A program made the position numbers and the translations under genes. Below the pieces are notes generated by a model. The model searched no databases, was not told the DNA's origin, and saw nothing but the letters and a program-made list of their open reading frames with translations. Shown here piece by piece: positions 31,031 to 40,007 of a stretch of DNA of 64,000 nt (within the stretch, counting starts at the first letter, position 1; each line of letters opens with the position of its first letter). The stretch is from UBA993 sp964485855 (lineage in GTDB: Bacteria > Bacillota > Dethiobacteria > DTU022). The stretch lies in the NCBI GenBank assembly GCA_964485855.1, contig CAZAKI010000005.1:26393-90392 (forward strand), written 5' to 3'.

Positions 31031-33790
31031 ATGGACTACCGCGAAACACTAAACCTGCCGCAAACCGAATTTCCGATGCGGGCTAACTTGCCGGTTCGCG
31101 AGCCGGAGATTTTAGAATTCTGGAAAGCAGTTGATCTAAATAAGCAGGTTCTGGAGGAAAGAAAAGAGGCGCCTCTCTATATCTTACACGACGGCCCTCC
31201 CTATGCTAACGGGGATATCCACATGGGAACTGCCCTGAACAAAGTATTGAAAGATATTATTAACAAATATAAAACTATGCGTGGCTTTAATACACCTTAT
31301 GTCCCAGGGTGGGACACCCATGGTTTGCCGATTGAGCATCAGATTATCAAGACAAAAAAAGTTAACCGCAAGGAAATATCTGACCTTGAATTTCGAAAAA
31401 TGTGTCGCGAATATGCTCTTCAGTATGTGAATATTCAGCGTGAACAATTTAAGCGGTTGGGGGTGCGCGGTGATTGGGAAAATCCTTATATGACCCTGAT
31501 CCCGGCTTACGAAGGCCGGCAGATCAAGATTTTTGGCACGATGGCCGACAAAGGTTATATTTACAAGGGAATGAGACCGGTTTACTGGTGTGCCAGTTGT
31601 GAAACGGCGCTGGCTGAAGCTGAAATTGAATATGGCATGAAAACATCCGAGTCGATCTATGTCAAATTTGCTTTGCTTGATGATCATGGATTGCTCGACG
31701 GAATAGATAATAAGTATTGTTTAATTTGGACCACTACAGCCTGGACCATCCCGGCCAACCTGGCTATTGCTGTTCATGCCGATTTTGACTATGTCCTTGC
31801 TGATGCCGGTAAGGAGCAGTATCTCTTAGCGGAAGGCTTGCTCGAAGAAGTTTCCCGCCTGGCAGGCGCTAAGCAACCCTGGCCGGTAATTAAAAAATTT
31901 AAGGGGGCCGAGCTGGTTGGTATCCGCTGTCGTCATCCCCTGTTTGACCGGGAATCAGTCCTTCTGGTCGGTGAACATGTCACCCTTGAGCAGGGCACTG
32001 GCTGTGTGCACATTGCTCCGGGACATGGACATGAAGACTTTGCCATTGGCCAGGCCAATGATCTCCCAATGCTCAGTCCTCTTGATGATACAGGCGTTTT
32101 TACCGATGAAGCCGGGCCATATTCGGGGATGCGCTACGACAGAGGCGGACAGATGGTGATAGAAGACCTGCAAAAGGAAGGAGCTTTGTTACATTCTGGT
32201 CCCTTCGAACATCAGTATCCCAATTGTTGGCGTTGCAAACAGCCGGTTCTTTACCGCGCTACGGAACAATGGTTTGCTTCAATTGACGGTTTTCGCAAGG
32301 ATGCGTTGGAAGCAATAAAAAAAGTAAAATGGACTCCTTCCTGGGGTGAAGAACGGATCTATAACATGATTGCAGAACGGCAGGATTGGTGTATTTCCCG
32401 CCAGCGGGTCTGGGGTGTGCCGATCCCGATCTTCTATTGTAACAACTGTAATCATTCAATCATCAATCAAGAAACAATTGATGTGGTCAGCGATCTCTTT
32501 AGCCGGGAAGGTTCGGATGCTTGGTTTGCACGCGAGGCCTCCGAAATTCTGCCTTCCGGTTTTAGCTGTCCGCAATGCTCGGGGACTGAATTCTATAAGG
32601 AAAAAGATATTATGGATGTCTGGTTTGATTCGGGATCCAGTCACGAAGCTGTTCTCGAGACTCGTTCAGAGCTTAGCTGGCCGGCTGATCTTTACTTGGA
32701 AGGTAGTGACCAGTATCGTGGTTGGTTTCATTCTTCGCTCTTAACGGCTGTAGCGACGAGAGGTGAACCTCCATATCGGGAGGTGCTGAGTCACGGATGG
32801 GTTGTTGATGGTGAAGGGAAGAAAATGTCTAAGTCATTGGGCAATGTTATTGCCCCTGAACAGATCATCAAGCAATATGGCGCAGATATTTTAAGATTGT
32901 GGGTTTCTTCAGCTGATTTTACCAGCGATATTCATCTTTCAGCTGATATTCTCAAACAGTTAATAGAGGTTTACCGGAAAATCCGCAACACAACCCGTTT
33001 TTTACTGGGGAATTGTTACGATTTTAATCCTGCTGAAGAAGAATTGCGTTATCAGGATCTGGAGGAGCTTGATCGTTGGGCCTTATATCGCCTGAACAGC
33101 CTGATAGAAAAGATTACCGGTGCCTATGAACGATATGAATATCATCAATTTTTTCATGCCCTGCATAATTTCTGCGTTGTTGATATGAGCAGTTTTTATT
33201 TGGATATTATTAAAGATCGCCTTTACTGCTCAGCTCCAAATGATCCTTCACGCCGCTCAGCCCAGAAGGTTATGCTTACTATTCTTGAGCAGCTGGTTGT
33301 GCTGATGGCCCCAATACTGACCTTCACGGCTGAAGAACTATGGCAGCACTTGCCCGGTAAGAAAGGGACCAGTATTCAACTGGTTAACTGGCCGGTACCT
33401 GATCCGGCCTGGAATGACAGTCAACTTGGACAACGATGGCAACAGCTGCTTGAAGTGCGGGAAGAAGTAACCTGGGCTCTCGAGCAGGCCAGAAAAGATA
33501 AAGTGATCGGCGGTTCATTGGAAGCAAAAGTCACTGTCTGGGCAGACGGGAAGCTTTACGATCAGTTGCAGTATTTTACTGATCAACTTTCTGCTTACTT
33601 CATAGTGTCTTCTGCCATACTGAAAAAGGGAAATGACAGTGCACCCGGTAATGCCTTGAAAGGACAAAAGATGCCACTTAATATCCTGATCGAAAAATCC
33701 GACGGTCATAAATGTCCCCGTTGCTGGATTTTTACAACGGTAGAGGATGAGTTATGTCCGCGTTGCCACCGGGTGGTGGCTGAACTTTAG
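31031..33790 (+). CDS. ileS: Isoleucyl-tRNA synthetase
   Basis: Class I synthetase charging tRNA-Ile, with an editing domain. AGGAGGT (31017-31023) precedes ATG 31031; 919 residues, as usual for the bacterial type. The HIGH-type motif is in PPYANGDIHMGTALNK (residues about 56-71). The editing domain contains WTTTAWTIPANLAI and GTGCVHIAPGHGHED. KMSKS is in GKKMSKSLGN (about 596-605). The C-terminal zinc site is CPRCW and CPRCH. Expression is controlled by the T-box upstream. Confidence 0.97.
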   Translation: MDYRETLNLPQTEFPMRANLPVREPEILEFWKAVDLNKQVLEERKEAPLYILHDGPPYANGDIHMGTALNKVLKDIINKYKTMRGFNTPYVPGWDTHGLPIEHQIIKTKKVNRKEISDLEFRKMCREYALQYVNIQREQFKRLGVRGDWENPYMTLIPAYEGRQIKIFGTMADKGYIYKGMRPVYWCASCETALAEAEIEYGMKTSESIYVKFALLDDHGLLDGIDNKYCLIWTTTAWTIPANLAIAVHADFDYVLADAGKEQYLLAEGLLEEVSRLAGAKQPWPVIKKFKGAELVGIRCRHPLFDRESVLLVGEHVTLEQGTGCVHIAPGHGHEDFAIGQANDLPMLSPLDDTGVFTDEAGPYSGMRYDRGGQMVIEDLQKEGALLHSGPFEHQYPNCWRCKQPVLYRATEQWFASIDGFRKDALEAIKKVKWTPSWGEERIYNMIAERQDWCISRQRVWGVPIPIFYCNNCNHSIINQETIDVVSDLFSREGSDAWFAREASEILPSGFSCPQCSGTEFYKEKDIMDVWFDSGSSHEAVLETRSELSWPADLYLEGSDQYRGWFHSSLLTAVATRGEPPYREVLSHGWVVDGEGKKMSKSLGNVIAPEQIIKQYGADILRLWVSSADFTSDIHLSADILKQLIEVYRKIRNTTRFLLGNCYDFNPAEEELRYQDLEELDRWALYRLNSLIEKITGAYERYEYHQFFHALHNFCVVDMSSFYLDIIKDRLYCSAPNDPSRRSAQKVMLTILEQLVVLMAPILTFTAEELWQHLPGKKGTSIQLVNWPVPDPAWNDSQLGQRWQQLLEVREEVTWALEQARKDKVIGGSLEAKVTVWADGKLYDQLQYFTDQLSAYFIVSSAILKKGNDSAPGNALKGQKMPLNILIEKSDGHKCPRCWIFTTVEDELCPRCHRVVAEL

Positions 33791-33901
33791 TTGCTGCAGA
33801 TAAAAAAGCTGATACTTTAAACGATTAAGTTAACCAGAGTGTTTTACGGCTCAACAGATGATTTATATGTCGGTAAAACCTGAAGATCAGCATGATATTT
33901 T

Positions 33902-34384
33902 TTGAGGAAAGATGTGGTTCAGTTGCGCCTATTAATCACCGCAGTCCTGGTTGTATTAGCCGATCAGGTTAGTAAATATTTGGTTGTTATGCAGATGGAG
34001 GTCGGAGACTCCATTGTCCTGATCAGAGACTTCTTGCATTTGACCTACGTGCTTAATCCCGGGGCAGCTTTCGGTATGTTACCCTACCAAACCCTGTTTT
34101 TTGTGATTATAACTGTTTTTGTCATTATTTTTATCGTTTATTATTACCGAATTTTATCCTCTGATCACCGGTTGCTCCGTCTGGCGCTTGCCTTACAACT
34201 GGGAGGGGCAATTGGCAACCTGATTGACAGGTTAAGAACAGGTTATGTGATCGATTTTATTGATTTTAAGATCTGGCCTCCTGTTTTTAACTTGGCCGAT
34301 TCGGCGATCGTAATCGGTATCGGCTTGTTTGTGATCGCATACTGGCAAGATGATTTATTCAAAGGCTCTCAGGAGGTGAACTGA
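33902..34384 (+). CDS. lspA: Lipoprotein signal peptidase (signal peptidase II)
   Basis: Membrane aspartyl protease that cleaves signal peptides from diacylglyceryl-modified prolipoproteins. The frame allows TTG 33902, GTG 33914 or TTG 33923. The latter two put the N-terminus close to the first helix as in other LspA proteins, and a GAGGAAAG site lies at 33904-33911. About 155-160 residues and four helices; conserved blocks are DQVSKYLVV, LNPGAAFGML, GGAIGNLIDRLRTGYVIDFIDF and FNLADSAIVIG, containing the catalytic Asp pair. Its stop overlaps the lgt start, so the next lipoprotein-modifying enzyme is co-translated. Confidence 0.94.
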   Translation: MRKDVVQLRLLITAVLVVLADQVSKYLVVMQMEVGDSIVLIRDFLHLTYVLNPGAAFGMLPYQTLFFVIITVFVIIFIVYYYRILSSDHRLLRLALALQLGGAIGNLIDRLRTGYVIDFIDFKIWPPVFNLADSAIVIGIGLFVIAYWQDDLFKGSQEVN

Positions 34385-35157
34385 TGTACCCGGAACTTTT
34401 TCAAATTGGCAGTCTTACCGTTCATTCATACGGCTTGATGATGGCCCTGGGTATCCTGATTGCTACCCTGGCTCTTCAGCGGGAAGCGCCTCGGGAAGGG
34501 ATCAATCCCGATCATCTTCTTGAAGCGGTAATTGTGGCTGCTTTTTTTGGTCTGATCGGATCAAGAATTCTCTACATTCTGCTGCATTGGCAATATTATG
34601 CCAGTCAGCCTCTTAAATTGATCTTTACTCAGTTTGAAGGACTAACATTTTACGGGGCTCTTTTCGGCGGAATTTTGGCGCTATTAATCTGGAGCTATTG
34701 GCGAAAGATCAGTTTTCTCAAAATGGCAGATCTGCTAGCCCCCTACTTGGCTCTCGGTTACGCTTTCGGTAGGATCGGCTGTTTTCTTAATGGCTGTTGT
34801 TATGGAAAAGAGTCAAGCGTGCCCTGGGCTCTGCCGATTAACATGTCCGATCCCATCCTGCGCCATCCAGTCCAGCTTTATGCTGTCCTCGGTGGGTTGA
34901 TCATCTTTGTGCTCCTTAAAATATTGCGTCCCAAGAGGCCATTTGTTGGTTTTAGTACGCTGGCTCTCTTGGCGCTTTACGGAATACTCAGGTTTATTAC
35001 CGAATTCTTCCGGCATGGCTATGAAACATCATTTGGTCTTACCACGGCGCAGATCTTTAGTCTTGCTCTTAGCTTGCTGGCATTGGCAATGATAGCCCTG
35101 ATCTGCTATCTGCGGCCTAATGCCCAAGTGGAGAAAAAAAAGAGCAGAGCCAAATAA
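34384..35157 (+). CDS. lgt: Prolipoprotein diacylglyceryl transferase
   Basis: Transfers diacylglycerol from phosphatidylglycerol to the lipobox Cys of prolipoproteins. The 257 residues have about seven membrane helices. Blocks are SYGLMMALGILIA, GLIGSRILYIL, GLTFYGALFGG and GRIGCFLNGCCYGKES. The last replaces the GRxGNFxNxE signature of E. coli type enzymes, a variant I recall from other Clostridia. It functions immediately before LspA in lipoprotein maturation, and the two genes overlap by one codon edge. Confidence 0.92.
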   Translation: MYPELFQIGSLTVHSYGLMMALGILIATLALQREAPREGINPDHLLEAVIVAAFFGLIGSRILYILLHWQYYASQPLKLIFTQFEGLTFYGALFGGILALLIWSYWRKISFLKMADLLAPYLALGYAFGRIGCFLNGCCYGKESSVPWALPINMSDPILRHPVQLYAVLGGLIIFVLLKILRPKRPFVGFSTLALLALYGILRFITEFFRHGYETSFGLTTAQIFSLALSLLALAMIALICYLRPNAQVEKKKSRAK

Positions 35158-35158
35158 A

Positions 35159-36100
35159 ATGAATAAGCATCAATTAGAGCGGGTACTCCGTTTCAGAGCT
35201 GATGTTGGGGGAAAAAGACTTGATCTTTTTCTTGCTGAAGCGGCTGCAGATCTATCCCGTAATCGGATTCAAAAATTGATCGAAGCAGGAGAGGTCCTGG
35301 TCAATGACCGTCCCTGCCATAATAAACATTACCAGGTGCAGGCAGAAGATCTAATTTCCTGTCAAATACCACTAGCGCAACAAATGAAAGCCGACCCGGA
35401 AGTTATTCCCCTGAAGATCATTTTTGAGGACCAGGATTTGCTGGTGATCGATAAACCGCCTGGCATGGTTGTTCATCCCGCCCCCGGGCATCGTGGTGGA
35501 ACCCTGGTTAATGCGTTATTGCACCACTGCAGGGATCTTTCCGGTATCGGCGGGGTGAACAGGCCGGGTATTGTTCACCGGCTTGATAAAGATACCAGCG
35601 GCTTGCTGATTGTGGCAAAAAACGATTATGCCCACAATGATCTGGCAGCACAATTGAAAGCGCGTTTGATTCAGCGCTACTATCTTGCCCTTGTTTGTGG
35701 CAAGGTTCTTCCCCGACTGGGACGGATTGAAGCTCCGGTTGGCAGGGATCCGCGGAATCGAAAAAAAATGGCCATTGTTGCCGGTGGGCGTCATGCAGTG
35801 AGCAGCTATAAAGTGATCAAAGATTATCATTATTGCAGCTTGTTGAAGTTAAAGCTTGAAACAGGTAGAACTCACCAGATACGTGTGCACCTTTCTCACC
35901 TCGGTTATCCGGTAATCGGCGATTATGTTTATGGTTCCGGCAATTGTGCCGGGTTACCCGATGAATTGCTTTTTCAACACGCCCTCCATGCTTACAGGCT
36001 TGCTTTTAAACATCCGCGCAGCGAGGAGCAGCTGGATTTTATCGCGCCGTTGCATTCCTCATTCCGTGCCGTTATTCATTATTTGGCCGGCCGGAATTAA
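35159..36100 (+). CDS. rluD: RluD-family 23S rRNA pseudouridine synthase
   Basis: Isomerises uridines in 23S rRNA helix regions. I place the start at ATG 35159 (MNKHQLERV), one base after lgt; an in-frame ATG at 35120 would extend into lgt with a non-conserved tail. The 313 residues hold an S4 domain (RLDLFLAEAAADLSRNRIQKLIEAG) and the catalytic core. The core has VIDKPPGMVVHPAPGH, the signature IVHRLDKDTSGLLIVAKN with the catalytic Asp, and LETGRTHQIRVHL. In this gene order the Bacillus counterpart is YlyB. Confidence 0.93.
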   Translation: MNKHQLERVLRFRADVGGKRLDLFLAEAAADLSRNRIQKLIEAGEVLVNDRPCHNKHYQVQAEDLISCQIPLAQQMKADPEVIPLKIIFEDQDLLVIDKPPGMVVHPAPGHRGGTLVNALLHHCRDLSGIGGVNRPGIVHRLDKDTSGLLIVAKNDYAHNDLAAQLKARLIQRYYLALVCGKVLPRLGRIEAPVGRDPRNRKKMAIVAGGRHAVSSYKVIKDYHYCSLLKLKLETGRTHQIRVHLSHLGYPVIGDYVYGSGNCAGLPDELLFQHALHAYRLAFKHPRSEEQLDFIAPLHSSFRAVIHYLAGRN

Positions 36101-36122
36101 GGAACGTTAAAATATCGACAGA

Positions 36123-37868
36123 TCATAGCGGCTTATCAAGGTTGAAGAGTTTACGCATAGATGGGTCAAGTGGATTGGCATTAATTGTTTTGTAATGATC
36201 GTAATAAACCAAGCCTGGTTTACCACCCGGCTGACGTCTTACATGCCTGATTTCCGTGTAATCGATATCTACAGCGCTTTTATCACAACCCCGACTGAAG
36301 AAGGCTGCTAAAAAAGCGGCTTCCTGCAGGTCTTGTTCAAGGGGCGGCCAGTTTGTTTCTTTAAGTAAAACATGGCTGCCCGGAAGCTGACGGATATGAA
36401 ACCAGATGTCCCGGCGCACGGCGGCTTTAAATGTAACATAGTCGTTTTGACGGTTATTTCTGCCCACCAGGATCGTTCGTCCAGCTGATGTTTTAAAAGA
36501 CAGAGGCTGTGGCAAGCTGTCAGTTTTAATTTTATTTTTCTGCTTATTTTTTAGATAACCGGCCTTTACCAGTTCCTGGCGTATTTCGGTCAGAGAACTC
36601 ATATTTCCGGTTTCAATCGAATAAAGTATACTTTGACAATAGTTGATTTCATGATCAACCAGTCTGAGTTGTTTCTGTACTTTTTCCCGTCCTGTTTTAG
36701 CCTTCCGGTATAGGTTGAAGTATCGCTTCGCATTTGCCGCAGCGGTTTCGGCCGGTTTTAAAGGCACCGAAACGGTTGTATCCGGATCGTATAAATTGGG
36801 TAGTTCTACAGATTTTGCACCACGGGGTACCCTTTCTCCGAATGTCAGGAGCAATTCGCCAAAAATCCTATACTGGGGAGCTTTTTCCGCTTTTTGCAGA
36901 TCTTTTCCCAGGGCATCCTTTTTCCGTTTTAAACTGTTGATTCTTTTTTGAACCGCATTGCTGAGCATCTTTTTTTCAGCATCTTCATTGGCGGCTCCGA
37001 TCAGCTCTGTATAACACTGGTCAAGCATTGAGTTAAAATCGGGGAATAAAACCGGTTGTTCCTGCTGTTGAAAGCTTAGACGTATACTGCTGCAAACACC
37101 CATTTTTGCATACCAGAGAGGTTTATGCAGCCCCTGTTCGGTGTTATAAAACAATTCTTTCAATGCTTTGTATAATGGGTCAAGTTTATCCAACGCAAAC
37201 TGATCAGTCCCGCTAATGCGATAAATCATCTCACGGGCGATTAGGGGACTAATTCCGCCTACAGTTTTGAGTAAACTTTCTTCCGGGGTTTTCCCCTCTG
37301 TGCTAAAATGGGCGCGGAACTGTTCTTTAAAATCCACTTGTTCCATTTCTAAAGGATTGAGTTTGTTTTGCCCGGGGGCTTCCCTGTATATTTCTCCGGG
37401 AAGAATAGCGCGGTACGGGTTATTATCAATAGACACGGTGCGGGCCGCTCCTAGAATAGTCTTGGAATTGTTGATTAAAATTAAATTACTGCGACGACCC
37501 ATTAATTCAGCAATCAATTTGACGGCTGGAAAACCGTCTGGCGGATCAAAGGTTATTTCAATAATCCGTTCCAGGGGAGGGGTAACGATGGACGACACCT
37601 TGCCGCCGATCAGGTATTTACGCAGCAGCATACAAAAAGGTGAAGGTTGTTCTTTTGACGGTTTCATTTTTAACCTAGTTTCGGTCAGGTGGACCCGGCC
37701 ATAATGAGCGTCAAAAGATAGCAGCAGGTAATGTTGTTGCCCCTGACTGTATAAATTTAAAATAATTACTTTTCTGGATGGTTCGTAAACTTTTTGAACG
37801 GAAGAGCCGGTAATGACTGTTTGAAGCTCTTTAGCAACGGCATCCAGGATTAAAGTGTCTAAAGGCAT
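36123..37868 (-). CDS. rqcH: Ribosome quality control protein RqcH (NFACT family)
   Basis: Binds stalled 50S-peptidyl-tRNA complexes and, in Bacillus, recruits tRNA-Ala to add C-terminal alanine degrons; older annotations call it fibronectin-binding protein. GGGAG upstream and ATG 37868 give MPLDTLILDAV and 581 residues. NFACT-N (about 1-200, LMGRRSNLILIN) and a helix-hairpin plus coiled-coil middle (KKDALGKDLQKAEKA) precede the C-terminal NFACT-R domain (DIWFHIRQLPGSHVLLK). The Asp-Arg pair needed for alanine tailing in Bacillus is Glu100-Arg101 here. The gene is opposite to all its neighbours, convergent with rluD and divergent from yicC. Confidence 0.93.
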   Translation of the reverse strand: MPLDTLILDAVAKELQTVITGSSVQKVYEPSRKVIILNLYSQGQQHYLLLSFDAHYGRVHLTETRLKMKPSKEQPSPFCMLLRKYLIGGKVSSIVTPPLERIIEITFDPPDGFPAVKLIAELMGRRSNLILINNSKTILGAARTVSIDNNPYRAILPGEIYREAPGQNKLNPLEMEQVDFKEQFRAHFSTEGKTPEESLLKTVGGISPLIAREMIYRISGTDQFALDKLDPLYKALKELFYNTEQGLHKPLWYAKMGVCSSIRLSFQQQEQPVLFPDFNSMLDQCYTELIGAANEDAEKKMLSNAVQKRINSLKRKKDALGKDLQKAEKAPQYRIFGELLLTFGERVPRGAKSVELPNLYDPDTTVSVPLKPAETAAANAKRYFNLYRKAKTGREKVQKQLRLVDHEINYCQSILYSIETGNMSSLTEIRQELVKAGYLKNKQKNKIKTDSLPQPLSFKTSAGRTILVGRNNRQNDYVTFKAAVRRDIWFHIRQLPGSHVLLKETNWPPLEQDLQEAAFLAAFFSRGCDKSAVDIDYTEIRHVRRQPGGKPGLVYYDHYKTINANPLDPSMRKLFNLDKPL

Positions 37869-37891
37869 ATTGATATCAACTCCCGGCAATC

Positions 37892-37920
37892 AGTATAATT
37901 CTTATTAATCGTAATCGCAA
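37892..37920 (-). promoter_or_regulatory. Promoter of rqcH
   Basis: On the minus strand, TTGCGA (37920-37915), a 17-bp spacer and TATACT (37897-37892) lie 24 bp upstream of the rqcH ATG. Confidence 0.7.
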
Positions 37921-37938
37921 ATAGAGTTTTTCAGCTGC

Positions 37939-37967
37939 TTGAGCTTGCTTCATTTTGATGTTAATAT
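37939..37967 (+). promoter_or_regulatory. Candidate promoter of the yicC-remA-gmk block
   Basis: TTGAGC (37939-37944), a 17-bp spacer and TAATAT (37962-37967), 38 bp upstream of yicC and back to back with the rqcH promoter. Both hexamers are four of six matches. Confidence 0.45.
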
Positions 37968-38004
37968 TAACGCAGCTTCAGATTTGCCCAAGGGAGAATT
38001 ACAG

Positions 38005-38880
38005 ATGATCAACAGTATGACCGGTTATGGGCGGGGCAGTGGAGAAGAAAACGGTTTTATTTTTTCTGCCGAGCTGCGCTCAGTAAATCACCGCTATGCT
38101 GATTTTTCCATTCGCTTGCCGCGAGAGCTCTATTCTCTCGAAGATCGCATTCGAAGACTGCTGCAAGAATCAATTCTACGCGGTCGGGTCGAAGTAAACC
38201 TGACCTTGGATGAGATCCCGGTAGCTCTGCGTCAGGTGAAGATTAACGATGATCTAGCGAAAGACTATTACCGATCACTGCAAAATCTGACTGCTAAACT
38301 TGGTATTGAGCAAAAAGTGAAATTAAAACACCTGCTTATGGTGCCTGATCTTTTTAAATCAACAGCGACGATCTTCTCAGATGAAGATGTTTGGCCTGCC
38401 GTTTCAGTTGCTTTAAGGGAAGCCCTGCAGAGATTAATCAGCCAACGACGGACAGAAGGAGAGAATCTATGCAACGATCTGCTGGAACGTTGTGAAAAGC
38501 AAAAAATACTGATTGAACAGGCTGCGGTCAGGGCGGAAGAGGCAAAAGAAGAGTGTCGGCAAAGAATTGAGGAAAAAGTTACGGATCTTCTGGCTGGCAA
38601 GTTTGAAGAAACAAGGTTAATAATGGAATGTTCATTACTCGTTGAGCGAATGGGTGTTGACGAAGAGCTGGTTCGCCTGCGCAGCCATCTTGATGCATTC
38701 CGGGCGATCATTGAAAACAATGAAGCAGGTGGACGAAAGCTGGATTTTATTGCTCAGGAAATGTTTCGCGAAGTAAATACCATAGGGTCGAAAGCCGGAG
38801 ATTATCATTTAACGAGTTTGGTTGTGGAAATGAAAGCTGAATTGGAAAAGATGCGCGAACAGATCCAGAACCTGGAGTAG
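38005..38880 (+). CDS. yicC: YicC family endoribonuclease
   Basis: Member of the YicC/YloC family, shown in other bacteria to be Mn2+-dependent endoribonucleases affecting small RNA or mRNA decay. GGGAGAA and ATG 38005 give the canonical MINSMTGYGRG; an upstream TTG at 37939 is inside the promoter region. The 291 residues contain ELRSVNHRYADFSIRLPRE, a central helical part, and the DUF1732 C-terminal block GRKLDFIAQEMFREVNTIGSKAGD. It begins the conserved yicC-remA-gmk-rpoZ series. Confidence 0.94.
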   Translation: MINSMTGYGRGSGEENGFIFSAELRSVNHRYADFSIRLPRELYSLEDRIRRLLQESILRGRVEVNLTLDEIPVALRQVKINDDLAKDYYRSLQNLTAKLGIEQKVKLKHLLMVPDLFKSTATIFSDEDVWPAVSVALREALQRLISQRRTEGENLCNDLLERCEKQKILIEQAAVRAEEAKEECRQRIEEKVTDLLAGKFEETRLIMECSLLVERMGVDEELVRLRSHLDAFRAIIENNEAGGRKLDFIAQEMFREVNTIGSKAGDYHLTSLVVEMKAELEKMREQIQNLE

Positions 38881-38896
38881 GAGAGAGAGGTTTGTC

Positions 38897-39169
38897 ATGG
38901 CCATCAAATTAATTAACATTGGTTTCGGTAATATTGTTTCTGCAAGTCGGATCGTAGCGATTGTCAGTCCCGAATCTGCACCGATTAAGAGAGTTATTTC
39001 GGAGGCCCGTGAAAGAGGTATTCTAATTGATGCCACTTATGGAAGACGAACCAGGGCGGTAATCTTTGCTGACAGCGGTCATATTATCTTATCGGCTGTC
39101 CAACCGGAAACTGTAAAACATCGCTTACAAAATAAGGAAAGTGGCCTTGATCATGAAGAAGCTGAATAG
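38897..39169 (+). CDS. remA: Extracellular matrix regulator RemA (DUF370)
   Basis: A 90-residue DNA-binding protein; in Bacillus subtilis RemA activates biofilm matrix and osmoprotection genes. Typical sequence: INIGFGNIVSASRIVAIVSPESAPIKR, then ATYGRRTRAVIFADSGHIILSA. Its position between yicC and gmk is strongly conserved in Bacillota even in species without known matrix operons, so its target here is unknown. Confidence 0.93.
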   Translation: MAIKLINIGFGNIVSASRIVAIVSPESAPIKRVISEARERGILIDATYGRRTRAVIFADSGHIILSAVQPETVKHRLQNKESGLDHEEAE

Positions 39170-39184
39170 GAAAGGTTATCAATA

Positions 39185-39793
39185 ATGGGCGCTGGGGTAT
39201 TACTAATCATATCCGGACCATCGGGAGTCGGAAAGGGTACTGTTTGCCGTCGCTTGATGTCTTTCCGTCCTTCAATCAACCTTTCAGTTTCAACGACGAC
39301 CAGGCCACCTCGCCAGGGCGAAGAGGAAGGTCGAGAGTATCATTTTACCTCAATAGAAACATTTAAAAAGATGATTAACGCAGGAGAATTCCTAGAATGG
39401 GCGCTTGTTCATGGCCATTATTACGGGACTCTCTTAGCTACGGTCAACAATGCTTTGGCCAAAGGTGAAGATTTAATTTTAGAGATTGATGTCCAGGGTG
39501 CAGCCCAGGTCAGAAAAAAAATGCCGGCAGCCGTGCTGGTATTTATGGCTCCCCCTTCGCTTGAAGCTTTGGAAGAAAGGATTACCGGAAGAGGGACTGA
39601 GGATAGCCTGAAGATTAAGCAGCGCTTATTAACTGCCCGTGAAGAGATGGAGGCTTACCACCTTTATCATTACCTGGTTGTTAATAATCAGGTTGATGCT
39701 GCTGCAAACCTGATTGGCGCAATCATTGATGCAGAAAAATGCCGGGTTAGCAGGGGATTACGCCCTCCGGGCTGGGGAGGTGAAGATAAATGA
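39185..39793 (+). CDS. gmk: Guanylate kinase
   Basis: Phosphorylates GMP to GDP, linking to (p)ppGpp metabolism. The 202 residues show the P-loop ISGPSGVGKGT (residues about 8-18), the GMP-binding SVSTTTRPPRQGEEEGREYHFTS, and the block EIDVQGAAQVR. It has a few extra residues at the C-terminus. It overlaps rpoZ by 4 bp. Confidence 0.96.
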   Translation: MGAGVLLIISGPSGVGKGTVCRRLMSFRPSINLSVSTTTRPPRQGEEEGREYHFTSIETFKKMINAGEFLEWALVHGHYYGTLLATVNNALAKGEDLILEIDVQGAAQVRKKMPAAVLVFMAPPSLEALEERITGRGTEDSLKIKQRLLTAREEMEAYHLYHYLVVNNQVDAAANLIGAIIDAEKCRVSRGLRPPGWGGEDK

Positions 39794-39996
39794 TTTATCC
39801 TTCAATTGATAAATTACTGGAAAAAGTCGATAGTAAGTATACGCTGGTGATCGAAGCAGCTAAAAGAGGCAGACAGCTTAGAAATGGTAGTAAAAAAACA
39901 ATTGATGGTAATTTTCGTAAAGAGGTTACCACAGCTTTACATGAAATTGAACAGGGAAAAATTCTCTACGAACGAGTTCGAGACGGTATTAAGTAG
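39790..39996 (+). CDS. rpoZ: RNA polymerase omega subunit
   Basis: A 68-residue small subunit that helps assemble RNA polymerase by holding beta-prime. It contains YPSIDKLLEKVDSKYTLVIEAAKRGRQLRNG, matching the family core, and the ALHEIEQGKILYE helix. Its start overlaps the gmk stop, and coaBC begins 11 bp after it. Confidence 0.94.
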   Translation: MIYPSIDKLLEKVDSKYTLVIEAAKRGRQLRNGSKKTIDGNFRKEVTTALHEIEQGKILYERVRDGIK

Positions 39997-40007
39997 GAGT
40001 GTTGCCT

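Noticed and set aside
33791..33901. Promoter between ileS and lspA
   Set aside because: The best pair (TTTACG 33843, TATGTC 33866) has a poor -10; too weak to list.
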